A DNA stretch of 64,000 nt, from the NCBI RefSeq assembly GCF_000499845.2, contig NC_023758.2, forward strand, positions 17,002,088 through 17,066,087, in the 5' to 3' direction. This stretch comes from Phaseolus vulgaris (taxonomy: Eukaryota; Streptophyta; Magnoliopsida; Fabales; Fabaceae). The notes beneath the pieces were generated by a model. It ran no database searches. It worked only from the letters and a program-made list of their open reading frames with translations, and had not been told where the DNA came from. The position numbers were made by a program, and so were the translations under genes. Shown here piece by piece: positions 1-11,928 of the stretch. Each line of letters begins with the position of its first letter. Within the stretch, counting starts at the first letter, position 1.

Positions 1-2
1 TG

Positions 3-830
3 AAAATCATCTCACAGCATTCAATGCTCAAATGATCATCTTTAGAGGATCAGATGTCATTCGATGTAAGATGTTCATGGGCACTTTTACAGGCACAACT
101 CTACAATGGTTTAGTGGGATCCCGGATGGTCAAATCACCTTTTTCCCTCAGTTCTTTAGGATGTTTAGAGAACAGTTCTCGGTCAACAAGGTCAAACCTT
201 TGAGGTTGTACGACATTTCAGTGTCAGACAAAGGAAGGGAGAGGCAATAAAAAATTATTTGAATAAGTTATGCGCGTTCACGGTAATACTTCAAACACAT
301 GATGAGGAGATGATGATCGCCACCTTTGAACAAGGGATGGCAGCAGGATCGTTCAGTGATTCGTTAATCAGGAATCCAATGGAGACATTTTCCGAGGTAC
401 GTGAACGAGCTAACGCCTAGAGGTCGTACTCAGGAAGAACGGCAGCTCGCGCTCATGGTAATCTAGGCCTAAGGAGAGCAACCAAGATCGACCCCTACGG
501 GTAAACGAAACCTCTGTCGAGGAGAAAACGAACTCGAGGTACGTACCATACGTAGCCAAGAAAGATGAACTCAATGTGAAGGTTAGGGAAGAGTCAACAA
601 CTTGGCCCAAATTCTGAGTATCCTATAAAGAGCTCCTAAGTATGTCAGGGGTAGCAGACAAGCTAAATTTTCCCCAGAAGACGGATCGGAGTTTGGGATC
701 GCGAAGAGATACTTGGTGCGAGTTCCACAGAGCATTTGGGCACAACGTCGAACGATGCATAGTCTTGGGTCATCAACTGGCTAGCCTAGTCAAGGAAGGG
801 TTCTTTTAGGAGTATCTCGAGTTTAACCAA
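3..830 (+). pseudogene. Tat A gag remnant
   Basis: The 5' part encodes the retrotransposon capsid segment (motifs IRCKMFMGTFTG, LQWFSGIPDG, FRMFREQFSVNK). The frame breaks near 250 and homology continues in another frame as a segment containing MIATFEQGMAAGSF. Near 718-755 a C-X2-H-X4-H-X4-C nucleic-acid-binding motif is visible (CEFHRAFGHNVERC), the usual Tat-type zinc knuckle. The same segments occur in order in Tat B at 31557-32660, which supports the reading. Gag would form the cytoplasmic particle that packages element RNA. Frameshifts and stops make it non-functional. Confidence 0.8.
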
Positions 831-965
831 GAAGAATCAAGGGGAGAGGTTGTTATTAGGGACCAACACACATGAGACACTGGTCCACGGAGAGCTGAAC
901 ACCATCTCGGGAGGATTTTCTGAAGGAGGAAGTTCGGCTCCAAACATAAACGATACGCGCGAGTA

Positions 966-2796
966 GTGATGTCCTTGGATACGAAGAGACTTGATCATCC
1001 TCTGGAGCCTACTCTCTATTTCACGAGTTCCGACCTGGAAGACGTGGTTCCTCACGAGGATGATCCGGTGATGATATATGTTGTCACTGTAGCGCGAAAG
1101 GTGCACAAAGTCTTGGTTGATCAGAGGATCTCAGCTGATGTGATGTTTGGGGGAACGTTCACCAACTTGCAGTTATCCCCAGACCAATTGAGGCCATACG
1201 ATGGGTGTTTGGTCGACTTTGTTGGAGATCAGGTAGAAGTACGAGGGTACGTTGAGCTAAGAACAACCTTCTCCGATGAAAGTGCGGCCAGGACGATTAC
1301 CATCATGTACATCGTTGTTAATGTGTCTTTTGCTTACAACTTGCTTTTGGGGCGACCTTCTCTAAACAGGTTAGGAAATGTTATGTTGATAAAGAAGGCC
1401 AATGAGAAGTGGAGGATGTGTGTCAACTTTACTTATTTGAACAAGGCTTATCCCAAGGATTCTTACCCACTACTGAGCATAGACTCCTTGGTTGACAATG
1501 CCTCAGGTTGTCGGTTATTAAGCTTTTTGGATGCGTTCTCGGGGTATAACCAGAGTGGTATGCACCCGAAGGACGAGAGTAAGACAACCTTTATGACCGA
1601 GGTCGCCAATTACTGCTACAAGGTCATGCCTTTTGGCCTTAAAAATGCTAGCACAACCTATCAAAGGCTGATGGATCGGATCCCCGCCCCAATGCTCGAG
1701 CGAAACGTGCAGGTGTATGTAGATGACATGATCGTCATGTCGGAAAGGAAGGATCAACATGTTGTTGATTTGGAAGAGCTACTCACAACAATAACAAAGT
1801 ACAACTTAAAGCTTAATCTAGATAAGTGTGTGTTCGAGGTAGAAGCAAGGAAATTCCTTGGCTTTCTATTAACTGAAAGGGACATTGAGGCGAACCCCGA
1901 CAAATGCACAACAATCATAGGGATGAGGAGCCCAACCAATACGAGGGAGGTACAACAGCTCACCGGGCACATGACCGCCATCTCTCGTTTCTTGTCGGCC
2001 AGTGGAGACAAGGGGTACCACTAGTTCCAATGTCTTAAGAAGAACAATTGTTTTGTGTGGACTAGTGAATGCAAGGAAGCTTTCACCAAGTTGAAAGAGT
2101 ACTTGGCCAGTCCCCCTGTTCTTGGTAAGCCAATCCCATGTACCCTTATTCGTCTTTATTTTGTGATTACGGATCAGGCAATCTACTCAGTCATTTTACA
2201 AGATCAGGATAAGGTCTAAAAGCCAGTCTATTTTGTGAGTAAGGTACTATAGGGACTGAAACTCGGTATCCATCCATCGAGAAAGTCGCCTTAGCCGTGG
2301 TGTTTACATCTCGACGACTTCGCCACTACTTTCAGAGTTTCACCGTGATTGTGATGACCGATCTGCCCCTTCACAAGGTCCTTCAAAAGCCTGATATAGT
2401 AGGTTGGATGGTCCGTTCGGCAGTGGAGTTATTCGATTTTGACATACAGTATAAACCACGGGGGCCGATTAAGGGTCAGGTATACGCCGATTTCATGGTA
2501 GAACTTTCGTTTGAGGACTCCCAACCCGATCCAAATGACTTCCGTTGGGTCCTTTCAGTAGATAGATCCTCCAATCAACAAGGGAGTGGAGTTGGGGTCA
2601 TCTTGGAAGGGCCGATAGGGCTTTTAATCGAGCAAGCCCTCAGGTTTGCATTTAAAGCAAGTAACAATCAAGCCGAGTACGAGACCTTGATAGCTAAGAT
2701 GTTGCTAGCCAAGGAGTTGAGAGCTCGAAGCTTGCTAGTAAATAGTGACTCATTGCTTATCACCGGGCAAGTCATAGACGAGTATTAGGCCAAAGA
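966..2796 (+). pseudogene. Tat A protease, reverse transcriptase and RNase H
   Basis: Residues 1-130 of the open segment at 966-2024 match an aspartic protease region, but the active-site motif reads VDQRISADVMF (Tat B has DQGSSVDVMF). RT follows directly, with KKANEKWRMCVNF, SFLDAFSGYNQ, MPFGLKNA and the catalytic YVDDMIV. Compared with Tat B at 39256-40358, the protease-RT linker of about 500 bp is missing and protease is fused in frame to RT. After a stop at 2022 the RNase H1 part continues in broken frames to about 2330. At 2500-2790 a second RNase H-like domain appears (ADFMVELSFE, SNNQAEYETLI), typical of Tat. Not functional. Confidence 0.85.
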
Positions 2797-2833
2797 CCCA
2801 TAGCTAGCTTCATACCTCAGGTACGTGTAGATC

Positions 2834-3642
2834 TTGAGACCAGCTTTCTCTATGTTTGATCTTGTTCATGTTCCTAGAGAGCAAAACTCCCAAGCAGACA
2901 TGTTGTCTAAGCTAGCTAGTTTAGGGAAGGGAGGTCGGCAGAGGTTAGTGATTCAGGAGACATTAAAGTCACCCAGGACAGTTCAAGGAGGATCGACCGA
3001 AGTCGACATGTGGAGGTCTTAGGGGTCAGCTCAGGAAAAGGGAGAAAACATCGATTGATGATTCAAGAAACCCTGAAAGTCCTAAGAATAACCACCTACG
3101 GGTTATTGGGGAATGAGTTTCTTGAAGTTTTACGGGTTAACACCACAGAGACTTGGATAACACCTTACAAGCGTTACCTCGTTGATGGGTTACTTCCTGT
3201 AGAGCCCATGAAGGCCAAAATTGTTAAGAGGAATGCAAGGCAGTATACCTTGATAGATGGAAATCTTTTTCGTCACGGTTATACCCACCCAATCCTCACA
3301 TGTGTATGTGGAGATCAGTGTGTCTGCATAATGGTCGAGGTCCATGAAGGCATTTGCGATAGTCACATAGGAGGACGAGCTCTCTCATTGAAGGTCATCC
3401 GAGTTGGGTATTATTGGCCGATCATGAAGGAGGATTGCGTAAAATATGCACAACACTGTGTGCAATGTCAGAAGCACGCTAATTGGTGGCACGCAGCAAC
3501 CGAGGAGTTGCGGTCAATTTATAGCTTGTGGCATTTCCATAGATGGGGAATAGACATTTTAGGCCCTTTCCCGTTGGCGATACGTCAGATGAAGTATCTC
3601 ATTGTGGCCATTGAATACTTCACCAAATGGATTGAAGCTGAG
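2834..3642 (+). pseudogene. Tat A integrase, N-terminal part, cut by the Athila-like insertion
   Basis: The stretch starts with the RNase H/integrase linker (DLVHVPREQNSQADMLSKLAS). It then shows the HHCC zinc-binding domain of integrase (HEGICDSHIGG, then CVQCQKHA), followed by the start of the catalytic core with WGIDILGPFP, carrying the first catalytic Asp. The reading stops at KWIEAE where the inserted element begins. The linker contains two diverged copies of a short segment (RLVIQETLKSPR and RLMIQETLKVLR, about 111 bp apart), so a local duplication or template switch has occurred. The continuation is at 14028. Confidence 0.85.
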
Positions 3643-4817
3643 TGATGAGCATATATTTATTCACACTTAATAGCCTTAATCATAGATTATTGGACTATAA
3701 TAATTAATAAATCCATTGTTTTAATTAATATTCTTATAATTGGGTTTATTTAGGCCTTAACTATTATTGTTAATTTTGTGTTTTTAGGGTAAATGATCTG
3801 AAGCATTTACCTTTGTGAATGGGCCAAATATGCAAAAGTCCAAGTTGCTTCTTTGAATCAAAACAGAAAACAAATTCTGTTGGAGAAGAAAGAGAAAATA
3901 AAAGCTACAAGATTCCAGAAACAGAATTGGAAGCAAATCTTCTGCAAAATAAAAAGAATTATGGAAAGTGAAAACTGTTTACAAAATCTAAACTGCAATA
4001 TTTTCCCAAGATCTTTGGAGCAGAAAAGCCTTATAAAAGGACACAAGCATCAAGTAGAAAGGGGGAGAGCTTCATAGGGTTTTCTTAGTTTCTTTTCTTA
4101 TTTGTAATTCTTTTGCCTCCGCATGGAAAGCTAAACCTTTTGGTTGATTCCTTTGTGATTCCCCATTGAGTTCTGAGGTTTTGATCAATAAAAGTTTCTA
4201 TTTTTAATTCTCTATAACAGTTGTTTTTATTATCTAATCTCCTGGAAAACTAGTTTTTGTAAGAGGTTGTACTTGAACGCATGATTGAGAGTCTTCCTTA
4301 TCTTAAACTTTGGTTTCTTAGTTAGTTCGTATTGTTCTAATTAATTTCTTGGGCGCATGATTCAAGAGAGAGGAGATAAGCATTCCCATGGAGTATACGC
4401 ATGGAACAAAGTGGGTATTGATTAAATCGGTAGACGCATGCTTTACTGGTGAGCTTCAGTTGAATTAGGTTTGGCGCATGTTCAATCTAGTTTAGCTCTG
4501 CTGAGGATTGAGAAAAGAATAATCTTTAGAGAGCCCGTGAAGAATTCATTGGTGGAAGAACTTGGGAGTCAATCTGCATTCTTTACTGATTCAAATCATC
4601 ATTTATATTTTCTTGCTAAACGATCGTAACCCCTGTTTCTTTACCATTATTGCTAATTTTCATTGTTTGCAGATAGGTTTTGAATTCTATTCACTGAAAT
4701 TACTATTGGATTCGTTGGGAGACGACTTGGGGACATTTGTCCACAATTATACTATCATCTCTCTAGTGTTAGACAAGTCTACGCTAGAATCATATTAATT
4801 TGATAGCAAAACGACAA
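3643..4817 (+). repeat. Inverted LTR copy at the 3' end of the Athila-like element
   Basis: These 1175 bp run U3 to U5 on the + strand, opposite to the gag-pol direction. They match the reverse complement of the 5' LTR (12839-14022) almost perfectly, stopping six bases short of the LTR end (CTATCA missing). A 4-bp filler (AATT, 4818-4821) joins it to the correctly oriented U3 fragment. A TATA-like TATAAAAGG lies near 4032. Short ORFs seen here are duplicated in the other LTR and are not genes. Confidence 0.93.
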
Positions 4818-4821
4818 AATT

Positions 4822-5013
4822 ATATTTGGCCCATTCACAAAGGTAGATGCTTCAGATCATTTACCCTAAAAACACAAAATTAACAATAATAATAGTTAAG
4901 GCCTAAATAAACCCAATTATAAGAATATTAATTAAAACAATGGATTTATTAATTATTATAGTCCAATAATCTATGATTAAGGCTATTAAGTGTGAATAAA
5001 TATATGCTCATCA
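4822..5013 (-). repeat. U3-only fragment of the true 3' LTR of the Athila-like element
   Basis: These 192 bp match the first part of the 5' LTR in the expected orientation, beginning TGATGAGC at 5013 directly after the PPT. The match stops after the ATATTTGG segment and switches to an inverted full-length LTR. At the site where this copy can be told from the inverted one (the AGATGC/AAATGC position near 4842), it agrees with the 5' LTR. Confidence 0.92.
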
Positions 5014-5031
5014 AATACCCCCACACTTATC
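5014..5031 (-). promoter_or_regulatory. Polypurine tract of the Athila-like element
   Basis: On the minus strand AAGTGTGGGGGTATT lies immediately before the LTR start TGATGAGC. This is the position and composition of a plus-strand primer for reverse transcription. Two further copies of the AAGTGTGGGGG core lie upstream, at about 5682-5699 and 6427-6443. Confidence 0.85.
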
Positions 5032-6517
5032 CTTTTTGCACTCCTGGGCAAAACACTCTACAAATATTTAGAAAGCTAAAAGGGAAAATAATGAAAACTA
5101 AAATGCAACAAACCAGAACAACTATATTAGCATGATACATTTTCAAGACAATCAAGGAATCAAAACCAGCGTGAATGGAATCCTATGAATTGAACTACAA
5201 GTAGGTAATCGAATTCAAAGGTGAATCAAAATTTTGATAAACTTCTCACCAAATGCTCTCTAACTCTCAAGTGTTTAGGTTTGTATTTACACTCAGCACC
5301 CATGCAGACAAACACTACCATATGCTTAGCAGGACTCTAATATTCACAACCATTGAAAAATATGCAATCAAAGATCAAGAGGACTTTATAAGGGATGTAA
5401 TGGGACTAAGGTAAAGGTAGGTAAAAGTGGGAAAATAGGCTTAAAAACCATAGAAAAACAAAGGAGCAATGAAGGATAAGTCTAAAAACAAGTGTAAGTA
5501 TTATGACTCCTCTTTTTATTTCAAGATATAATTTTTTTTCATATAGTAGATAGTCAATCCAATGTATTAGAAGATCTACTCTTATTTTGTTTATTTTGCT
5601 TTGCTTTTCTTTTTCTTGTTGTATTCTTTTTTTCTATCCCTTTTTTTTTAAACTGAAGAGGTAAACTATGAAAATGACATACACCCCCACACTTATTCAA
5701 AAACCTATTCCCAAATGATTTCAAAGATCCTTTATCTTCTAAGGTAGGGACAAACATGGTTTTTCTTGTTTTGAGGCTTGTAATGAGGGTTAAAAATAAG
5801 AAAAAGGTTATAGGCTCAAGGGGCTAACAAATGGATTATCATAAAGGTAGGCTAATATGGCTAGTAGGTTAATTTAAACAAAAGAATGCCTCTATCATAT
5901 CAGTTCATGCACGTAAATCACAGTTGTAAAACAAAGAATCAAGCTAAGTTCTAGAGTATAAGCAGACACAAGTGAAAACACACTAAAAAGAATATTAGAC
6001 AATCTGTCAATGAAGCTCAAAATCTCACCTGGGATAGTTTATCACAAAAGATTCAACTCTAAATTTCTCATAACCAACTTATTTTTCAAAACTTTTCTAA
6101 GAAATCCACACAACAAGGATCAAGAAACTCAAAATTTATCTAGAAACATGCATAATGCTTGTATTAGATGCTCTAAATGTTTGCTAAAAGAAAACAAAAA
6201 AAAATACTAAGGAAATTTTTATTTGAAAGCAAACCAAGTAAAACTCCCAGGAAAGAGAGGTGAGTCACAAATGGACAAACTTAAATACCAAGTCTTTCCT
6301 AGCCAGAGTCTTCCCTAGATCACTTTTCAAAATAATTTTTTCTTTAGATAAAAAAAATAAAAATAAATAATGAATAAAAGAAAATAAAAATAAAAATAAA
6401 ACAGTAAAACAAATCCTAACTACAATTCTCCCCCCACACTTAAATCATACATTGTCCTCAATGTAAAAACAATTAATATATGTGTATGATAAAAGTAAGG
6501 GAAGAAATACTCCCTCC
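5032..6517 (-). other. Non-coding 3' region of the Athila-like element
   Basis: About 1.5 kb separate the pol stop from the PPT. Many Athila elements carry an env-like ORF here, but I see only short ORFs without recognisable motifs. The region holds two extra PPT-like cores (5682-5699, 6427-6443) and, at about 6232-6325, one copy of a direct repeat whose partner lies upstream of gag at about 12004-12095. Confidence 0.6.
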
Positions 6518-8695
6518 TCAAGCTTGAGGGTAATTCGGGTGCTGCAAGGTAATCTCTTCCACCGTCTCGTCTTGAGGAATCTCATGAAAGAGCTTTAGAC
6601 GGTGTCCATTCACCTTAAATGTATTGGTAGATGTCAGACTCTGCAATTCTACAACACCATGAGGGTGGACATGGGTGACCAAAAACGGTCCAATCCATTT
6701 TGAACGCAACTTTCCAGGCATGAGTTTTAATCTGGAGTTGAACATTAAAACACGCTGGCCGACAACAAACTCCTTTCCAGTGATGAAGTGGTCATGTAGA
6801 TGCTTGGTCCTTTCCTTGTAGAATTTGGAGTTCTCATATGCCTCCAAACGGATCTCGTCCAACTCTTGCAACTGAAGTTTTCTCTGTTCTCCTGCCTTGT
6901 CATAATCCATGTTGCATGTCCTTATTGCCCAGTAAGCTCTGTGCTCGATCTCCACAGGTAGATGGCAAGCTTTTCCAAAGACAACCCTAAAGGGAGACAT
7001 CCCAATAGGTGCTTTATAGGCTGTACGATGGGCCCAAAGAGCATCGTCTAAATGTTTACTCCAGTCCTTCCTTGTTGGCTTAACCATCTTCTCCAAAATG
7101 CGTTTTATTTCTCTATTAGAGACCTCAGCTTGACCATTTGTTTGTGGATGATATGGTGTGGACGCTCTATGGATCACCCCATATTTCCGAAATAGGACAT
7201 CAAGTATCCTGTTGCAAAAATGTGTGCCTTGGTCACTGATGATGGCTTTAGGAATCCCAAATCTGCAGAAGATGTTAGATCGAATAAAAGCTGCAACAAC
7301 ATGGGAATCATTAGTTCTTGTGGCTATTGCCTCCACCCATTTGGAGACATAGTCCACAGCAAGAAGGATATAAGTGAATCCAAAAGAAATAGGGAAGGGA
7401 CCCATGAAATCAATACCCCACACATCAAAGACTTCACAAAATAGCATGGGTTGTTGGGGCATTTGTTGTCTTTGGGAGATGGCATTGCCTGCTCTTTGAC
7501 ACTTCTCGCATGTGGATGAGACGGTCCATGCATCTTTAAAAATGGTTGGCCAAAAGAAACCACAATCCAGTACCTTTCTTGCAGTACGTTGTGCAGCCAA
7601 GTGTCCTCCGACAGATGAAGCATGACAAAAATTTAGCACAGATGGGATCTCCTGGTCAGGAATGCATCTGCGTATGATCTGATCACTGCAGAAACGCCAT
7701 AAGTATGGGTCATCCCAGACATAGTATTTGGCATCACTCTTGAGTTTGTCTCTCTGTGCCTTAGTTGCCAATAGTGGAAAAACAGAAGCAACAAGGTAGT
7801 TCACTATGTCAGCGTACCAAGGTATAAGTTCAAATGTGCTAGATAATCTAGAATATGCATTAGATGCTCTGGTTGGACCGTTTGCTGATTCTGTTATAAG
7901 AAGAAGATGCTCATCTGGGAAATCATCATGGATGGGCTCTGCATCTTGTTCCTTCTCAATTCGACTAAGGTGATCTGCAACATGATTACATGCCCCACTC
8001 CTATCTTTAATCTCCAAGTCAAATTCTTGGAGCAACAACATCCACCTAATCAACCTTGGTTTTGAGTCAGTCTTCTTTAAGAGATATTTCAGGGCAGCAT
8101 GATCAGTAAAAACAACCACCTTGGATCCTAGGAGATATGATCTGAACTTATCTAAGGAAAAGACAACAACCAACAACTCCTTTTCCGTGGTGGTGTAGTT
8201 AGACTGAGCAGCGTCTAACGTTCTAGAGGCATAATAGATCACATGTGACAAACAATATACTCTTTGTGCAAGGACAGCTCCAAGTGCATAATTTGAGGCA
8301 TCACACATGATCTCAAAAGGGAGTGTCCAATCAGGGGTTTTTATAATTGGAGGTGTCACAAGTGCTGCTTTAAGGGCATCAAATGCCTCTCTGCATCTTT
8401 CTCCAAAATCAAACAATACATCCTTTTGTAGCAAGTTAGATAAAGGTAATGCTATTTTGCTAAAATTCTTGATGAACCGTCTATAGAATCCTGCATGACC
8501 AAGAAAAGACCTAACCTCCCTCACAGAAGAGGGATAAGGTAGTTGTGAGATAACATTCAGTTTAGCAGGATCTACTTGAATACCTTTCTCAGAGATAATG
8601 TGACCCAACACTGTACCCTGTGTAACCATAAAATGACATTTCTCATAACTTAATACTAAGTCATTCTCAATGCATTTGTCAAGTACTTTGACCAT
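6518..8695 (-). pseudogene. Athila-like pol, 3' part: RT end, RNase H, integrase
   Basis: A 725-codon open segment. It opens with the end of RT ([18 protein letters not shown]). RNase H is at about residues 120-250, with [39 protein letters not shown] and NHVADHLSR. The integrase zinc domain follows ([19 protein letters not shown]). The integrase core keeps all three catalytic acidic residues: [19 protein letters not shown] and EVSNREIKR. No internal stops are visible. It is separated from the upstream gag-pol frame by a 20-bp tandem duplication, so the complete polyprotein cannot be made without frameshifting. This is the best-preserved autonomous coding sequence in the window. Confidence 0.93.
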
Positions 8696-11600
8696 TTGTC
8701 AAGTATTTTGACCAGGTTAGCCAAACAATCATCAAAAGAAGAACCATACAGGCTAAAATCATCCATAAAAATCTCTATGCAATGCTCAATTAAATCAGAA
8801 AATATGCTCATCATGCATCGTTGAAACGTTCCCGGAGCATTACATAGGCAAAATGGCATCCTTCTATATGCAAAGGTTTCAAATGGGCAAGTAAAAGTGG
8901 TCTTATGTTGGTCCTCTGGTGCAATACATATCTGAAAATATCCAGAGAAACCATCCAAGAAACAATAATGTGTTTTACCTGCTAGACGTTCCAACATTTG
9001 ATCAATGAAAGGAAGGGGAAAGTGGTCCTTCCGAGTGGCTTGATTCAAGCGTCTGTAGTCAATACAAACTCTCCAGCTGTTCTGCACTCTAGTAGGAATA
9101 AGTTCATTATGCTCGTTCTTTATCACTGTTATCCCAGATTTCTTGGGAACAACCTGAATCGGACTCACCCATGTGCTGTCAGAGATAGGGTATATGATAC
9201 CAGCTTGTAGCAGCTTAGTGACCTCCTTCTTCACCACATCAAGAATCTGGGGATTAAGCCTGCGTTGAGGTTGTCTCACAGGTTTTGTCTCTTCTTCTAG
9301 TAGAATTCTATGCATACAAATAGAAGGGCTGATACCTGGAATGTCTGCCAACGTCCAACCAATGGCTTTTTTGTGCTCTCTAATCACCTGCAACAGTTTC
9401 TGCTCTTGTTCATCAGTTAGAGAAGTAGAAATAATCACTGGAAGTTGCTCCCCTTTTTCCAAATAGGCATACTTAAGATGATCCAGAAGTGGCTTCAGTT
9501 CAAGTGATGGCGGTTGGATGATGGACGGTACTGGTCTAGTGCTGAGAGAAACTTTCGCAACCTGCAATTCATCATGGTTGATATCATCTGATGTTGCTAA
9601 GTGTGAATCAACAACATCTACATCAGTTACAAAACCTAGAAAATCAAACACATTATCATCCACAATATCATCTAAAATGTCAAGATGATACACAGAGTGA
9701 TCTTCAATTGGGTGTTTCATAGCGTCTAGGATATTGAACTGGACTAAATTGTCTCCAAACTCCATAGTCAGTGTGCCTGCATGAACATCAATCTTGGTGC
9801 GGGCTGTCTTCAAGAAAGGTCTGCCCAAGATGATGGTTGTTGAACCAGAATTTGAATCTTCTCCACCCATGCCCAAAATGTAGAAATCTGCAGGAAAAAC
9901 AAGTTTATTTACTTGAATAAGGACGTCTTCAATAAGCCCTGCAGGTTGGACTGTGCTTCTATTAGCGAGCTGAATGACTATGCCTGTGGGTTTAAGAGGA
10001 CCAATAGACAAAGAAGTAAACACAGATAAAGGCATAACATTTATAGATGCTCCCAAGTCAAGCATCGCATTTTCAAATAGGTTATTGCCTATTACGCAAG
10101 GAATGGTGAAAGTGCCTGGGTCTTTGCATTTTTCAGGAATTGTTACTGCAGGCTTTTCAATGAGAGCAGAAACATTCCTTCCCATGTTTACCTTTTCGTT
10201 CCCTTTAAGACGCCTTTTATGTGTGCATAGATCCTTCAAAAACTTTGCATATTTAGGAATCTGTTTAATAGCGTCTAGCAGAGGAATGTTCACCTCAACC
10301 TTTCTGAATGTCTCGAGAATCTCCTTGTCAGTTTTTTCCATTTTTCTGCTCGTCTGAACAACTCTTTGTGGAAAAGGAAGAGGAATAGATGGTTTATCGA
10401 GACTAGCATTTTCTCCTTGTATATCAACTTCATGAGACGGTCTAAGAGGAGCATCCATGTCATTATTCCTTGTCTTGACCCTCCTTTGCTCATCATTTTC
10501 TGGAGGAGTAGTAATGTTGGAGGTGTTAGACGATCCCAGTTGATCGTCTACTTTGGTGGGTTTTTGCACAGGTGCTTGTAACTGAGTACCACTTCTCAGA
10601 GTGATGGCACTGACATTATGTGGATTGATGGCCGTTTGGGAGGGAAGCTTATCAGACCCTTTGGAATTCATCTCATTCATACGAGTGGCTAATTGACCCA
10701 CCTGATTTTCCAAGTTATGAATGCTTGCCTCTGTTCTCTGTTGGAATTGCGTATTAACTTCAGCCATATGCTTTATTACATCCTCTAGAGAAGATCCACC
10801 TTTTTCTAATACAAAATTTGGTGGTGGGGATGGTTGTTGTTGTTGTGAGTTACCCCATCTAAGATTCGGATGATTCCTCAAACCTGGATTATACTTATTA
10901 GTGGACAAATCATGGTTGAATGGTTGTTGAGGTGGGTTAGATAGTCTATTATTGAAAGGAAAATTAGTAGACTGTCTACCACTATTAAAGATGTTTGCAG
11001 CATAAGCTTGAGGACATTCAACATTGTTTCCTCCTTCAACTTCTTGAAGAGTGGGGCAAGCATTAGTGGCGTGGTTAGCGGTGCAAATTCCACATACCCT
11101 TGCAACCATTTGAGGCATAGTTAGTTGCTTCATCATGGATGTGAGATCGTCTAGTTGTGCCTTCATCTGAGCATGATCAGCTGCATAATTGGTTGTCATC
11201 TCATGAACTCCACGAACAGGTGCTGCAGAGTTGCTACGTGTTTGGAATTGTTGATTGTTAGAAGCCATGATCTCAATCAATTGTCTTGCAGCGGCTGGCG
11301 TCTTGTCAACTAGAGCTCCTCCACTGGCAGCATCTATCATTTGTCTATCAATAGCTATCAGACCCTCGTAAAAATATTGTATTAGAAGTTGTTCGTGAAT
11401 CTGATGGTATGGACAACTTGTACATAGCCTCTTGAATCTCTCCCAGTATTCATAGAGACTTTCTCTATCTTGTTGCCTGATCCCGCATATTTCCTTCCTT
11501 ATTGATGTGACTCTGGATGCTGGAAAGAATTTTTCAAGGAACACTCTTTTCAACCCTTCCCAATTAGTCACTGATCCTGCCGGCAAATAATATAGCCAAT

Positions 11601-11928
11601 CTTTAGCTGCATCTTGGAGTGAAAAAGGGAATGCTTTAAGCTTGATGTGCTCCTCTGTGACCTCAGCTGGCCTCATGGTGGTGCACACTGTGTGAAACTC
11701 CTTAAGATGTTTATGCGGGTCTTCACCTGCAAGGCCATGAAATTTAGGCAGCAAGTGTATCAAACCAGATTTAAGCTCACATTGCTCATCTGGGTATTGG
11801 ATACACATAGTTTGGAAGGAAACATCTGGAGCAGCAAGTTCTCTGAGGGTCCGTTCGTCCATAATTCCAGAGTTAGGGCTTCCGACAGTAGTTGGTGATG
11901 AACTAGAAGACGAGGTTGTACTAGACAT
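8656..11928 (-). pseudogene. Athila-like gag-protease-RT, 5' part of the polyprotein
   Basis: A 1090-codon open segment starting MSSTTSSSSS. Residues about 75-210 form the gag capsid domain (HLKEFHTVC, DWLYYLP, FLEKFFPASR). A cysteine/histidine knuckle CGICTANHATNAC is at about 277-290. Protease shows MLDLGASINVMP, the Athila form of the active site. RT shows WRVCIDYRRLNQAT, FLDGFSGY, and MPFCLCNAP where MPFGLCNAP is usual, and the catalytic FMDDF. The frame is lost at residue ~1078, at a 20-bp duplication (8674-8713), and the true continuation is in the next frame at 8695. Otherwise nearly intact. Confidence 0.92.
8674..8713 (-). repeat. 20-bp tandem duplication that breaks the Athila-like pol frame
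   Basis: The 20-bp unit at 8674-8693 is followed by a copy at 8694-8713 with one mismatch. Both copies encode the same short LVKVLDK-type RT segment. Because 20 is not a multiple of 3, the duplication shifts the reading frame inside RT. Confidence 0.9.

Noticed and set aside
4562..4798. 78-codon ORF, duplicated exactly on the minus strand at 12864-13100
   Set aside because: It lies within the two inverted LTR copies of the Athila-like element. Duplication reflects LTR identity, not a gene.
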